A stretch of DNA of 64,000 nucleotides from contig JAVMKO010000022.1 of NCBI GenBank assembly GCA_032164245.1, forward strand, positions 11,469,845 to 11,533,844. Direction: 5' to 3'. The notes below the pieces were generated by a model. That model saw only the letters and a list, made by a program, of their open reading frames with translations, ran no database searches and was not told the origin of the DNA. A program made the position numbers and the translations under genes. This DNA is from Sternotherus odoratus (Eukaryota; Chordata; Testudines; Kinosternidae). This document shows, piece by piece, positions 47,003 through 58,700 of this stretch (the first letter of the stretch is position 1; each line of letters opens with the position of its first letter).

Positions 47003-47078
47003 GATGTGCTTGGTGCTGTACAGAAGGTAAAATAGGAACCCACCCTGTCCCAAAGCATGCACAATTTAAGGCCCCAAT
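47003..47078 (-). repeat. L3/CR1-like 3'-end fragment
   Basis: GCTTGGTGCTGTACAGAAGG and CCCTGTCCCAAAGCATGCAC, reverse orientation. Confidence 0.5.
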
Positions 47079-47196
47079 CCTGGAGTCAGCTAGACATGTG
47101 CAGACACAGAGTTCTGCCTGCACTTAGGCCCTGGTCCTGCAATGAGCTCAACAGACACAAAGATGGGACCTGCGGAGAAGTCCGGAGGAGGGAATA

Positions 47197-47400
47197 ATGG
47201 AGATTTTGTAGATAAGGAACTGAGGCAAAGGGACTTCAAAGGCCTAACCCCACAAACACTCAAGTCCATACATAACTTCACACACCTGATTAGTGGGTGA
47301 GTAACGTGCCCCAAGTCACACAGGAAGCTGACAGCAAAGCTGGGAATTGATGTCACATTTCCATGGTCCTCATGCACGACCTTAACCACCAAACCATCCA
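47197..47400 (+). repeat. MIR-type SINE relic, with inserted text
   Basis: TTTGTAGATAAGGAACTGAG, then GTGCCCCAAGTCACACAGGA, AGCAAAGCTGGGAATTGATG and CGACCTTAACCACCAAACCA. Confidence 0.7.
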
Positions 47401-48651
47401 ATTCACTTCTGGTGGGCATTGCCTACGAAATGAGTTCTACACAAAAGCTTACCACAAAGGGGGGGCCAGAGGCTTGGCAAAGACGACTATATGAAGAACG
47501 GGTTTGCCATTTGCAATCAAGCTCTGAAAGGTCATCGGACACTTTTGTAGAACTCTTTCATTTTGCACTTCTCAGAAAGTTGGGGTAATGGTGGCTCTGA
47601 GATAACTTGGGGACAAAAGAGTGGGGAGAGGGAGGCCCCCGATTAGCTGGGATGGCTGAGACCCTCCCTGAAAACTTTTCAGATCATGCAGCGGAATTTA
47701 AGAAGGTTTCCCTATTATGTATGCACAGAAACAGCAAGGAAGAGCAGGGAATTTATATTGTGCTATAACATGATACAGAATTAATCCCCCCAGGTAACAG
47801 AATTCCTCATAAATGGCAAACGGGGAGATAGCCGCAGTATTATATTTTATCACACTTTCTGTCAAAATATCCCCTGCAGGGAGCCTTTCAGGAGATGGTA
47901 TCACAAGCAAGCCTTATTTGGGAAGGAAGATTTGAACTAGACAGCAGCAAACTATCAATATGTTCTTAGTGAGATGGGTAGATAGAAGACGCCTTACAGC
48001 GGTATTAACAGTACCTAATGGAGTATTGCTCTCCCCTAGGTAATGCTGGTTCTTATTTTTGTGTCTCTATACACAGTGCATACTATATATTTTAATGATA
48101 TTGTAACGTGGCTGGCTTACATCGACATGGCGCTTTTCATCCTGAGAGACTGTCAAACCCTTTACAAATGTATAGGAGGGGAATAACTTTTGTCCATAAA
48201 GTGCAGCAAATTCTTGGCAGATACAGGGCAGCTTACCCAGCAATGCTAAACACAACCATTGCGGGGAGGAAGCATTGTGGTGGGATTTTAAGTAGATAAT
48301 GCAGTACGGCCCGGACACTAGCACCCCGTCTCACAAAAAGAACATCACAAAATCTTCAATGTCTTGAATGATCAGTATTCTATCTTTTAGGTAACACCGC
48401 TCACAGCCTCTCAGCACACTGGGCACAGTGCTGGCCTAGATGGAAAGTACCTTCCATAGATGTACCAATGCCACTGCCTGAAATGTGCTGGATTTTCCTT
48501 GGCCTCTCATCCAAGTACTGAACAATCCCAACAGTGCTTGTGAGCTCTGACAGATGGTTAAACTGTAGGGATGAGTTGGGGCAAAGGATTTCTCTTTCCT
48601 GAGGTTGCAGGGCTCAGAACTAGGTGCCACATGTTATTTCTTGGTAGGATC

Positions 48652-48870
48652 ATAGGCCTTCTCTACACTAGGGATTTGCCCTGGTTACAATCTGTGGTAA
48701 ATCTGCTGTAAATCGTGGCTTTGCTGATCTGCAGTAGGGTTTGTTTCCCCCTCCGCCAGTGGCTGTAATTGGAGCAAACCTCCTAATGAAGTTGCATTAT
48801 TTCTCCATGAAGTGCTGCTGGGTAATAAGACCTTGGGAAAAGCTCCTATTGGTAAATCCCTGGTTAATAA
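48652..48870 (+). mobile_element. Possible MITE, left end only
   Basis: ATAGGCCTTCTCTACACTAG resembles the GGCTTGTCTACACTA end common in turtle PIF/Harbinger-like elements. The right end was not found; the extent is a guess. Confidence 0.3.
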
Positions 48871-49635
48871 TCCATTGCCCCCAGTCCCAAGCAGCAGAAA
48901 GCCATGCCAGCGAGGGACAAATTTAGATGTCCTGCTGCTTTCGGAGGTGATTGCAACTCCTTCCCCTCATCCCTGCCTTCAGCTGTGAAAGCAGCCTCCT
49001 CCCAATGCAGATAAAAATAGTTTGTGCCCCAGCTGGGCTGACCTTGAGTGCTTCTGCCTCGCTAGGCTTGGTTTTGTGGCTGCTCTTGTACAGGCACTCC
49101 AGAGTTCCTGGACGCCACTGAGCTGGAAGGAAAAGGGTTTGATTATTCGACCCACCACATGGTGGGTGACCCAGATCAGTGACCCCTACCCTGTCACTCT
49201 GTATGTGACCTGGATATTTTACACATGGGGGGGCTGAAGCCCTTACAATGGAACCAAGCCGTGCCCTTGTGCAGGTTAGATGATTGGTTCATTACGGCAG
49301 CCACAAAGTCATCTGTATCTCCTGCCCAGGGCATCATGCTGATGTCAAGGTGACGCATGAGGCCTTTACATTCAGGGTGGGATTTGGGGGGCGGGGAGGG
49401 GGGCAGGGTGTTTACCACGGCTTCTAAACAGACATATGCGCTCCTGGGCTGGAAAAGTGCTGAAAGGAAATGAGATGCTGGGACCCCATTGCCAGCGTCA
49501 GCACCAGGTTTGGATGGAGCCTGTGCTTTAAGAAAATGGAATTCATGGGAGTGCGGAGTCCCTGGAGAGAGTTCACCGTTTTCATTGAGAAAATGATTTC
49601 CCCGGCCTGCTTAAAACCCACCTAGCCAGTGCAGG

Positions 49636-49651
49636 CCCCCCCCCCCCCCCC
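49636..49651 (+). repeat. Poly(C) run
   Basis: Sixteen C in a row; length may be affected by sequencing error. Confidence 0.9.
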
Positions 49652-51151
49652 GTCCCAGCTTTCACAACCACCTACATTTCTACAGCACCTTCCAGCCTGG
49701 TCCAGCCTCATGTGGCGGAGCCATACGGCAATGTTGAAATGCAGCCAGTTCTGGGGTGGACGGAGGCACAACACGCTCCCCAGTGGTGTGGGAAAGGAGA
49801 AATGAAGGGTGTGGAGGCCACTTCCTCCTCCTCCCTACAACAACCTGGAATCCTTAGTGCCGGTCTAGGACAGTGCCTCGTTTTTAAGGTCTCATCCATG
49901 AGGGCCACACCAAGTAACACATCACAAAGTCAACACGCCCATCTTGGACGGACAAAGGGCCGAGGGCCCCCCTGGATTGGAATGCACAGCTGGAGGAGGG
50001 ATGGTGTACATTTTCCAATGCTTCTAACGAGCTCAGGGCGTACCATGCACAACGAGGTGGAAACCCCTTGTTAAAACACTGGCATGACATTACTACAGCA
50101 CCTTGCGCTGTTACACTTCCCTCCCTTGGGGACAGTACCAGAGCCGCGTCTCAGCACGCCAACAGCCAGAAGAGAGGAGCAAAGTGAATTAAGGTGAGTG
50201 GCGGCCGTTGGGCACTTTAATGGGGGTGTCCATGAATTACAGAGACATCGATCAAGGTGACTGCATATCAATCAGATGGCACTAACTCACCCTGACGAGA
50301 TGCCAGGGGAAACGCTGCCCAAATCCCACAACAAATGTTAATTATTTACATCCCCGGGACTTTTTCAATTCTCTCTCCAGCAATGAGGGAAGGCATCCTG
50401 CTCTTCAGAGATATTGATTAAAGGGAGAAGGAGCTCTGAGGATGGGGAGGATCCATGATTAGCTCAGCCCACCATGAGTTTCTTTAGTAGGGAAATAAAA
50501 AGGGCCTGATCGTTTGCTGTGGCTAATCAGACAGCTTCATCTGGACTCATTTCCTAGTCATATGTTGCAAGGCAGAGTTTGAGACGACAGTACAAACCGG
50601 AGTCAATAAGGCAGGCGTGGCTGTTACCTGCCTGCTGATTCTATCACACAATGAAATGCCTTGGTAGAGAGACAGACTGGAGAACTGTTTGTGTACCCGA
50701 CTGGTGAGGGTGTACTACTACAGGCCCTCCTCTGGGCCAATCCGCAGAGGAAATGCGCTGTTACTGCCCAGAGATAGAACTTTGCCTTTTAATTCAAGCA
50801 GTCGCAGCTTCTGCTTTTGGCTCTACAGGTCCCTGCTGTGTTGGTCAACGAGGGTGACTGTTACATTTGCAGGTGGAACAAATGCGGCCCAGGCAGGAGC
50901 AACATAAGCTTCCCTGGACCCACTCTGCCTCACTCCCGCCCATGGGGAACCCCACTCCCATGTAGTGATTCGACTCCACAGCACATTCAGTCATTGGCTC
51001 CTTTGCTGTGACTGCCAGTGATGATGCCAGTTAGGCTGTATTTTGTGTCACTGTCCCACTAGGAATTGGACTGTAATGACCCACTCATGTAACATAGGCC
51101 AGTGAGCCACCATCAGCTGGCATCAACCTTACTCATGGCCCAGATTTGAAC

Positions 51152-51276
51152 TAGGGTGACCAGACATTAAATGTGAAAAATCAGGACTGGGGGTAGGGGA
51201 TAATAGGAACCTTTATAAGAAAAAAGACCCAAAAATCAGGACTGTCCCTATAAAATTGGGACATCTAGCCATGCTA
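51152..51276 (-). mobile_element. hAT MITE, TAGGGTGACCAGA family, copy 3
   Basis: Starts TAGGGTGACCAGACA and ends CATCTAGCCATGCTA (decayed). Target duplication atttgaac / atttgaag matches 7 of 8. Confidence 0.85.
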
Positions 51277-51804
51277 ATTTGAAGCCTTGGCCTAGAAGGG
51301 GTAAACAGCTGTGAGATGTTTGTCAGGCCTGCTGTGTTGGGGAAAAAAAAACACAAAAAACTTTTGCAACCCTCTGTGCATAGAGGCGCTCACCTCTTGT
51401 TGAGCCTGGCATGACCGGATGGTGTGAAAAATGGAAAAGTAGCCATCTGGATTCCTATGATGACGACGGCCAGAAAAAACTTGGAGCAGGTTCTGTTCTG
51501 CAGGAAGCTGCAGAGACAGGCTTGCAGTGACAGAAGCTGGTGCCAGATTGGAGAGTGGAAGGGTTTTGGACACAGAGCCTGTTGCCCATCAGGCCACCAG
51601 CTCCGATCCAAGCCAGGTAGGTGACTAGTGACTGCAATTGCTTGCCCTTCTGATGGTGGGTTGGAGTCCCGTGTGGAACCAATTAGTGATCTCACAATTC
51701 GCCCTTCCTCAAATTTCAACCAAAGGGCCAAAGATGGAGGAGGCCAGGAAGGGGGGCTGATCTGAGGGCCCACTCATTAAAGCACATAACAAGAGCTTGG
51801 GAGA

Positions 51805-51850
51805 TCTGGGGTGCCCCGGGCAAGTCACTTTCTCCATGTCCCATTTCCTC
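51805..51850 (-). repeat. MIR-type SINE fragment
   Basis: GGGCAAGTCACTTTCTCCAT and CCATTTCCTCAACCATAAT, reverse orientation. Confidence 0.5.
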
Positions 51851-52316
51851 AACCATAATCCTTCATTTACCTCCCAACCCTTTTTCTGTCTATTCAGACT
51901 GTACATTTTTGGAGGTTGCCACGAGTTAGGGGCTGGAGGAGACCACAATCATTTTCTCTGTGGAGCAGATGTTCAGAGGAGCTCCATACCATGGGTGCAC
52001 ATCAGCTGTGCAGTGCTTCTGAAACTCCAGGCTTTAGTTAGATGCCTCTTGACAGTCTGTCCCTACTGGGGGGCTGAGCCCTTGGAGTCTGGCAGTGCTG
52101 GAAGAGCCCTGGGATTACTAGGGTCACGCACCAACAGGATAGTTCCAAATTGCTCCTCTGGCGGAGAAGAAATATAAGGGCACTGTCTGATTGGCCTTGA
52201 GAAATAAACCATCTGCTCCCTGAACCTTTATAAGGGAGGAACTCGGTACCCACTGCTACCTGCAGGCAGAAATGGAGGCTTGACCCAGGAGGTGGGGGAA
52301 ACGGTGCATTGCAAAG

Positions 52317-52439
52317 AATCAGAGAGGTAGCCGTGTTAGTCTGGAATAGCAGAGGTAACAAAGAATCCTGTAGCACCTTAAAGACTAACTAAAGTAACTA
52401 AAGTTAGTCTTTAAGGTGCCACAGGACTCTTTGTTACCA
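52317..52439. mobile_element. Fold-back retroelement, short loop form
   Basis: The left arm runs from AATCAGAGAGGTAGCCGTGT through GGTAACAAAGAATCCTGTAG to ACTAACTAAAG. After a short turn the right arm returns, CTTTAGTTAGTC-like text then TTTAAGGTGCCACAGGACTC, and stops at TTTGTTACC. One exact 13-bp duplication, gtgcattgcaaag (52304-52316, 52440-52452), flanks the whole. The hairpin/GAAA part of the unit is missing, so only the stem ends are kept. Confidence 0.9.
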
Positions 52440-52518
52440 GTGCATTGCAAAGGCATTTTGGGCTCCAAGACTCCCCTGCCATCCCAATAGGGTACGGCGC
52501 CTCTTTGATGCTTTAACG

Positions 52519-52632
52519 AATTCATTAAAGTATTTCTAAATTAACTCCAGCACACCTCATATCGCCTGCATTCCCTGCTCCCAGAAGCTACTGTAACAGA
52601 CTAGGGGTTTGTTATATAATTAAATATCAACA
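52519..52632 (+). repeat. Dispersed repeat, direct pair with 46892-46997
   Basis: AACTCCAGCACACCTCATAT and GTTTGTTATATAATTAAATA; see the first copy. Confidence 0.65.
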
Positions 52633-52974
52633 CATGTATCTCATGCTCAGCATAATTTCTGTATTTGCTTGTGCTAATTAGGATGTGAACTAAAGAGTCT
52701 CACAGAAGAATCTTAACGTGCTTCCAGGCTAATTTTCCTTGAAGGTTTGGATAGTCAAATCCCATCTCTCCCAGCTCCATCTTCCTCTCCAATCCCCTCC
52801 CCTAGAAAAGGTTGAACTGAATTTCTCCCCCTCCTGCTCAAATTAACTCATCTCTGCTACAGCAGTGAGAATCTTCTCTCACATCACACTATCATGCCCC
52901 CTTACACTCTCTCTTGGACACCTTTCACCATACATCTGTCCTCATTCCTCTCTCTCTCGTGTATGTTCTCTCTC

Positions 52975-53044
52975 ACACACACACACACACACCCCATCAT
53001 ACTCCAACCATTCCTATAACAGGCATGTGCACACACACGTGTAT

Positions 53045-53115
<71 letters not shown>
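52975..53115 (+). repeat. (CA)n microsatellite
   Basis: A short CA tract at 52975-52992, then about 34 uninterrupted AC units at 53047-53115. Explains the Cys/Val and Thr/His repeat frames on both strands. Confidence 0.98.
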
Positions 53116-53117
<2 letters not shown>

Positions 53118-54362
53118 GTGCTAGGTGTAATTTCAAGCAATTTCCCTGCCAGTCACTTTGCCATCTCATGTAATCTTCCCCCAAAGGGGATCAAAGATTC
53201 CATGGTGCCTTCGCTTGGCCGTAAAGACTGCAAATCACATCCCCTGATGTTTCTGAATAATGCAAACTAGAGCTGCCAGCAGAACCCCAGGATAGTGGTT
53301 TGTCCATTAACTGCTTGTTAGCTCGTGTTTGTGGTTACCCTGGCTCCGGATTATATTGGGGATATATAACGAGCATCAGATGCACCTGGCCAAGGGAAAG
53401 ATTTTGTTTAGACAATCCAAATTATCAGCTTCCTGTAGGTACCATGTTTAAACCTGCTGGGAACCTGTCAAAAATGTGTCATGTGATACTACTTATTCAA
53501 ATAGGCTCCCTGGTAGCTGTGGATTACTCTCTCTTTTAACATCTGGAATAGCAGAGGAACACAGGACTCCCCATAGTAAATTAGGACATCAGGTTTGGTA
53601 TCTTGTCACCAGCAGGGCTCAATCCCTGATGCTTGGAGGGAGGAAAATAAAAACACAAATCTATCTGGCAAATTGCACCAGGCTCTATCCTATCCACAGG
53701 GCCTAGTCTTGCTCTCATTGAAATAAAGGATGAAAGTCTGGTAAGAGCTGGACTAGGCCCTTTCTCTAGCCGCCTGTCGATCCGCGTGTCTTGAAAGATG
53801 CAGGCCTAAGAGAAACCCTATGAAGTTGGATTCCTAACAAGTCAAAGAAAGGGCTTATGTTTCTACGGAAATTCCAGCTAGAATGCAGCATTACCATGAA
53901 TACAGGTTAATGACTACGTTTCCCCCTTAATACCGATTGTGGTTATTTAACAGCCCTATTGGCAATTCCCTGCTGAGAGCATTACATTTCAGACTCTTCT
54001 CCAACCCATGACTTCAGATGAGGTTAAAATTCAGCACGATCTTGTATGCATCAAAATATGCCTCATGTATTCTCTTTATTCTGAGTTCTCAAATTCACCT
54101 GGGTGAGGAGATAAATGCAGTTGGCCATTCCAAACCCTGGAACTAATTAGCAGCCCTCAGTCTCAATCCACATTTACCTCTCTCCTTTGCTTGTTCTTTA
54201 AACAGAAACAATGAGAAAGAGCAAACTGAGGGGAAGAGGAGAGAAATCAAAGGAAGAAAGAAAGCAGACTCCTCAGAAGATAGTACAGAGACATTTTTTA
54301 CTTTATCACTACAGTGGAAACCTGATTTTGGGAAAGCTCTTGGGATATGCCCCTGGACACTT

Positions 54363-54466
54363 CCACTGCTTGCATCCGACGAAGTGGGTATTAGCCCACG
54401 AAATCTTATGCTTCAAAACTTTATAGTTAGTCTTTAAGGTGCCACAGGACTCTTTGTTACCTCTGC
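54363..54466 (+). mobile_element. Hairpin-bearing retroelement unit (truncated single arm)
   Basis: Starts CCACTGCTTGCATCCGACGA, exactly the sequence at the palindrome centre of 20982-21212, and stops at TTGTTACCTCTGC, lacking the ACTAACACGG end. Shares the subfamily text CAAAACTTTATAGTTAG with 20982-21212. No target duplication seen. Confidence 0.8.
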
Positions 54467-55684
54467 ATAAGTAGGCAAATGGATGTGTGAGTGAGGGAGT
54501 GTGTGGAGAGATAAAGGGGATGGCACTGATTTAAGAGAACAATAATGATGTGCATTGCAGAAACTGCAAGCTCAGGAAGGCAGAGGTATCTATCCTGGTG
54601 AAATTAACACAATGTCCTTCCCTGAAAGTAAATTATTTACAAAAAAATAATATACACACTTTTTAAATTAGATTGAATTCACACACTGTAACTCATCCCT
54701 CTCCTACTCTTTAACAAAGTAGGAGAAAAGGACTCCATCTATCCAAAAACATGTGTCCAAGCAACATTTCCATCTGCTCTTAGCGCTCAAACCACCACAC
54801 TGCTGGGCAACAGTCAGGAGAACAGAATCCCAAAACATTTACATCCACATCCCCGTGTTCACAAGGGGAATGGAGAGAAATTAACACCATGAATATTGCA
54901 ATGGGCTTAGATACTACATCTAGAATTTACTATCACATAGATAACAGTGTGATAGATATATCTTAGAAATACCATTGGTAGAACGTGCTGGGAAAGGACA
55001 CATAAATGACACGCAGAAAGAGCATTCTGCGTAAAGATATGCAGAGCTCTTTCTAAAAAAAATAGAACTGAGAGATCCCAATGGGCCAAGTCCTGAACCT
55101 TTCTGCAGTTCTTACTCAAGCAAAACCTCTTATCAGGGTCAAAACTTGTGAGAAATAGGCCATGCTGAATATTAGGACTGGCTAATCAGAGTACTAAGGG
55201 AAGGTCCCAATTGCTCCTTGCTCAGCACTATTTCGGATGTGACTCTTTGGTACTAAGGTTCAAATCTTGGGGGGGAGAGGGGGATCACATGGAAAGATTT
55301 AAAGAGGCAGTAGACAAGGGGGCCCCAATGACAAGAGATGCTGTCAGAGGTTGCAGAGTTAGACCTTTGTGGCTGACAGGGAAGGAAGCAGTTGCATCCC
55401 CTTAAAGGTACAAGTGCTTGGTTATCAAATCATCTCAAAAAGACTGAGTAAACCAGCTCCCCAGACAGGCAGATCTCTGATAGACGCTGGTCTCCAGAAA
55501 GTTAGTGAGCTTTGTGCAGGGCCAGGGCCTCCCTTCTTCTGAACCAGCTGCTTGCGGGGACAGGGAATGGGAAGCAGCAATCTGGTCCTGGGGACAGTCA
55601 AGTTCTGTGCTCGCCATGAGCAATATAATGCAGATAGGGAATCTTATCATCCTTTATGCAGATGAGTAACCCAAAGAAGAGTGG

Positions 55685-55790
55685 GCTTGTGGTTAAGACA
55701 TTTGACCAGGACTCAGGAGCCTTGGCTTGAATTGCCATCCCTGCTGTGAACTCAGCTATTCATCTGTAAAATGAGCATAAAAATTCTACC
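55685..55790 (-). repeat. MIR-type SINE relic
   Basis: TGGTTAAGACATTTGACCAG, GGACTCAGGAGCCTTGGCTT and CATCTGTAAAATGAGCATAA, reverse orientation. Followed by a LINE-3'-end-like block (TTTGCACAGCTCCTTGCACA) to 55880. Confidence 0.65.
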
Positions 55791-58700
55791 TTCTCTGTGC
55801 AGATCATAAGGGGAGGAATTGTCTCTGTGTGTTTGCACAGCTCCTTGCACAATAAGTGCCCAATCTCATCTTAGTCCTCTAAATTAAGAGCCATTACAAT
55901 CAATTTAGAGAATCACTTGCTCCTGTCTGTAGTCCTTTCCTGGCAAGGAAGAGGCAACCGGCTACTCTTTCCCCCTACCAAACCAGAGATTCTACTGCAG
56001 CCAAGGGAAACTCCACGCCCACTTTAAACATGCAAGAGATTCAGGGTTTGGTTTGCTTCCAATATTGGGCAGAGACACTTGGCAGGATTGTCCAGCCCGG
56101 GCTGCAATTTCTACACCAAGTAATTAATCAAGCCTAAAACTGCTCATGGATTTAACTGCTGCTCCTCTTTGTGGTTTGAATGGTTCAGGTTGGGAATCCC
56201 TCTGGGACCCTGGTAATAGGAAGTCACCTCACTAGCAACCCCTATTTAGTTTCCTCTGCAGCCAAAACAGCCATGCCAGGAATATCTGACACCTGCTGCA
56301 TCTGGTGTGTGTGGGGGGTGTATGGAGATACTGCTCCTTCAGTGCGGTTAACCTTACCTATGACAGGTGAGGATTGCGTATCTTTTACAGGAGGCAAAGA
56401 GCCATAACTTATAGGTATCATGCCAGTGACTTATGAAGGTCTCTTTCATGGGTGAGATATCCTTTTTCCTAATGGGTTTTTATTTGGGGTGGTTTTAATT
56501 TTTCATCTCTAAGAGCTGCATCGAGCTATTCTGAGCACACCTAACCCTTGAAACAGGGTTTCCAGTTTCCAGATGGCCAGCCAATGGAATGCCAAGGAAA
56601 ACACACAGATAGTTTAGACAATCTTTACTGCATATCAGCAGGCTCCAACAACTAGGAAAATGGACTGAGATCTGCAGAGAAGAAAGGGAAGCTTGGAAAG
56701 AAGGCAAGGAGACCCACGGTAGAGGTAGCACGACACAAGAATGCTGAATAGAAGAACCAGGACAGCAAAGAACAAAAATGCAACCAAAAAGTTTCCTGGA
56801 TATTATTTTTCTAAATCTTTGTACTTGATTTGCTGTATTATTAGATGAGTCTCAACCTCGCCCCCATTCACCCGTTGCCAGAAATAACTTAAAGCCCGGG
56901 GTTCATTTCTGAAAGCAAGCATGGAATGCCTGGTAAGGACCAATTCCCCTCCCTCTATTCTACAGCAGGGAAGAATAGAGCACAGCTTTCATTAGCTATT
57001 CTCCACCTTCTCCTCCCTCACCCCCACATTCTCCTCCATAGAGATGGCATTGTTTGCCTCTAACTTTCCCATCCTGATAGATGCTGACAGGTAAATTGTT
57101 CTCAGCACCAGCAGGCTGCTGGAGGCTGATAGTCAAATGATTTCCCCCCCTAACATGGAGGGTTTTTTCCTCCCCCACCCCCCACCCAGGTGAATATTTA
57201 TACAGTTCGGTTTTTCTTTCCCTTAAAGGAACGACATACCATTTGTATTCTCCACAACCTCAAGGAAAAGCGAAAAGGAACTTTAAACAAAAGCCGACAT
57301 GCCTTGAAGCAATTACCACGAATCTGAGTGGGGGGAGTTGGGAAGCGATTATTTATAGAGATTAGCCTAGAGTGACTGACAAGATGGTGTGCACAAGTGT
57401 TTGTTTTAATCAGAAACAGGCTCGGGATGGAATCAAAAAACCACAGCCACCCACAGAGCACAGCCTTTCGGGTTACCTAGGTTACTAAACACTCCTCTTT
57501 TTCAAAGAGCTCCTCAATTACTCATGGCCACTTCCAAAGAGAGTTGATGCTTCCACCAGATACTATGGAATGAGCACTCCACTACCACAGAGGCACCCAG
57601 ATACTAGAGGAATGGGCAGCAATACCAAATCTGATGACAGATCAAAAGCAGTGGGTATGATTTCCAAACGCACCCTGAGCTGCTCCCACAGAAGCCATTA
57701 GCCCTCAGTGTTGGCCTAACCCTATTGCCCTTGAACACATCAGGAGCCTTGAATAATCCCAACCCAACAGTGCATAGGGTGCATTCGGGTTCACCAGGTT
57801 TGTCTCTCTCACAGGGCTTGTGTTCGAGTCTCACAGCAGGACCTGGTCATGAAGCAAGTGCTGACACAGTGATTTAATAGAGGGGATGCTGACTTGTTAG
57901 AGGTGCCAGACTTCAAAGAAGTTAAACAGCCTCTGGTGGATGTCTAGGGAGTGAGGCTGTTGCTCACAGGGGGAGGTTCAACACAAAACAGAACCTCCTA
58001 CTCTGGATGAAAAACATCAACAATTAAATTTACCGTTCACCACTGAGGTTGTGTGTTACCCATTTTGTGCTTCACTCAGTTTAGACAATGAAACTAGACT
58101 AGTTAACCTGGTTTTCTGGTGCCTAAGAACTAGTGCAATGTAGCCGAGTTTGCAAACACCACCAAGGCATGCTAGAAGGACACCATTAACTCCTCCTTTA
58201 ATCGGCTCTACTCCCTTCCCACCCCAGACTTGAAACTACTTTCAGGACCCACATCTGCTGTTCAGTCTCCCTTCCAACTGTTCTGGCTTCAGTCACATTT
58301 TCCCATTTTTGAAAAATGTTTTTTCTTTTCTGTTGCTTTGTGAGAGCCCCAACACATACCAATGACAAAGAGCATCATACCCCAGAGTGACAGTGAAACC
58401 CTATCTTGCATGTCTTGTGGTCACCCTGACAAGACCTAAGGCGTCGGTTTTCTTACTCTTTGGCGAGACTTCTCTGACTTGTCGTGCCAACAAAGTCTCA
58501 TTGAATTGAGTGGAACTGACACCGGGGGGAATCTGACTCTACACAACATGCTGTCAAACGCACAGCAAACAAACTGGGAAAAGGGAGAGAAATACATATC
58601 ACCACATCCCTTTCAGCTACATGTAGGTCTGTAACACAGTAAATAACTTTGCAGACAGAAGGGTGATTTTTACGTCCCTCAACTGTCATGAGAATATTTC

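Noticed and set aside
52865..53270. Frames rich in Thr-His and Cys-Val
   Set aside because: Translation of the CA microsatellite.
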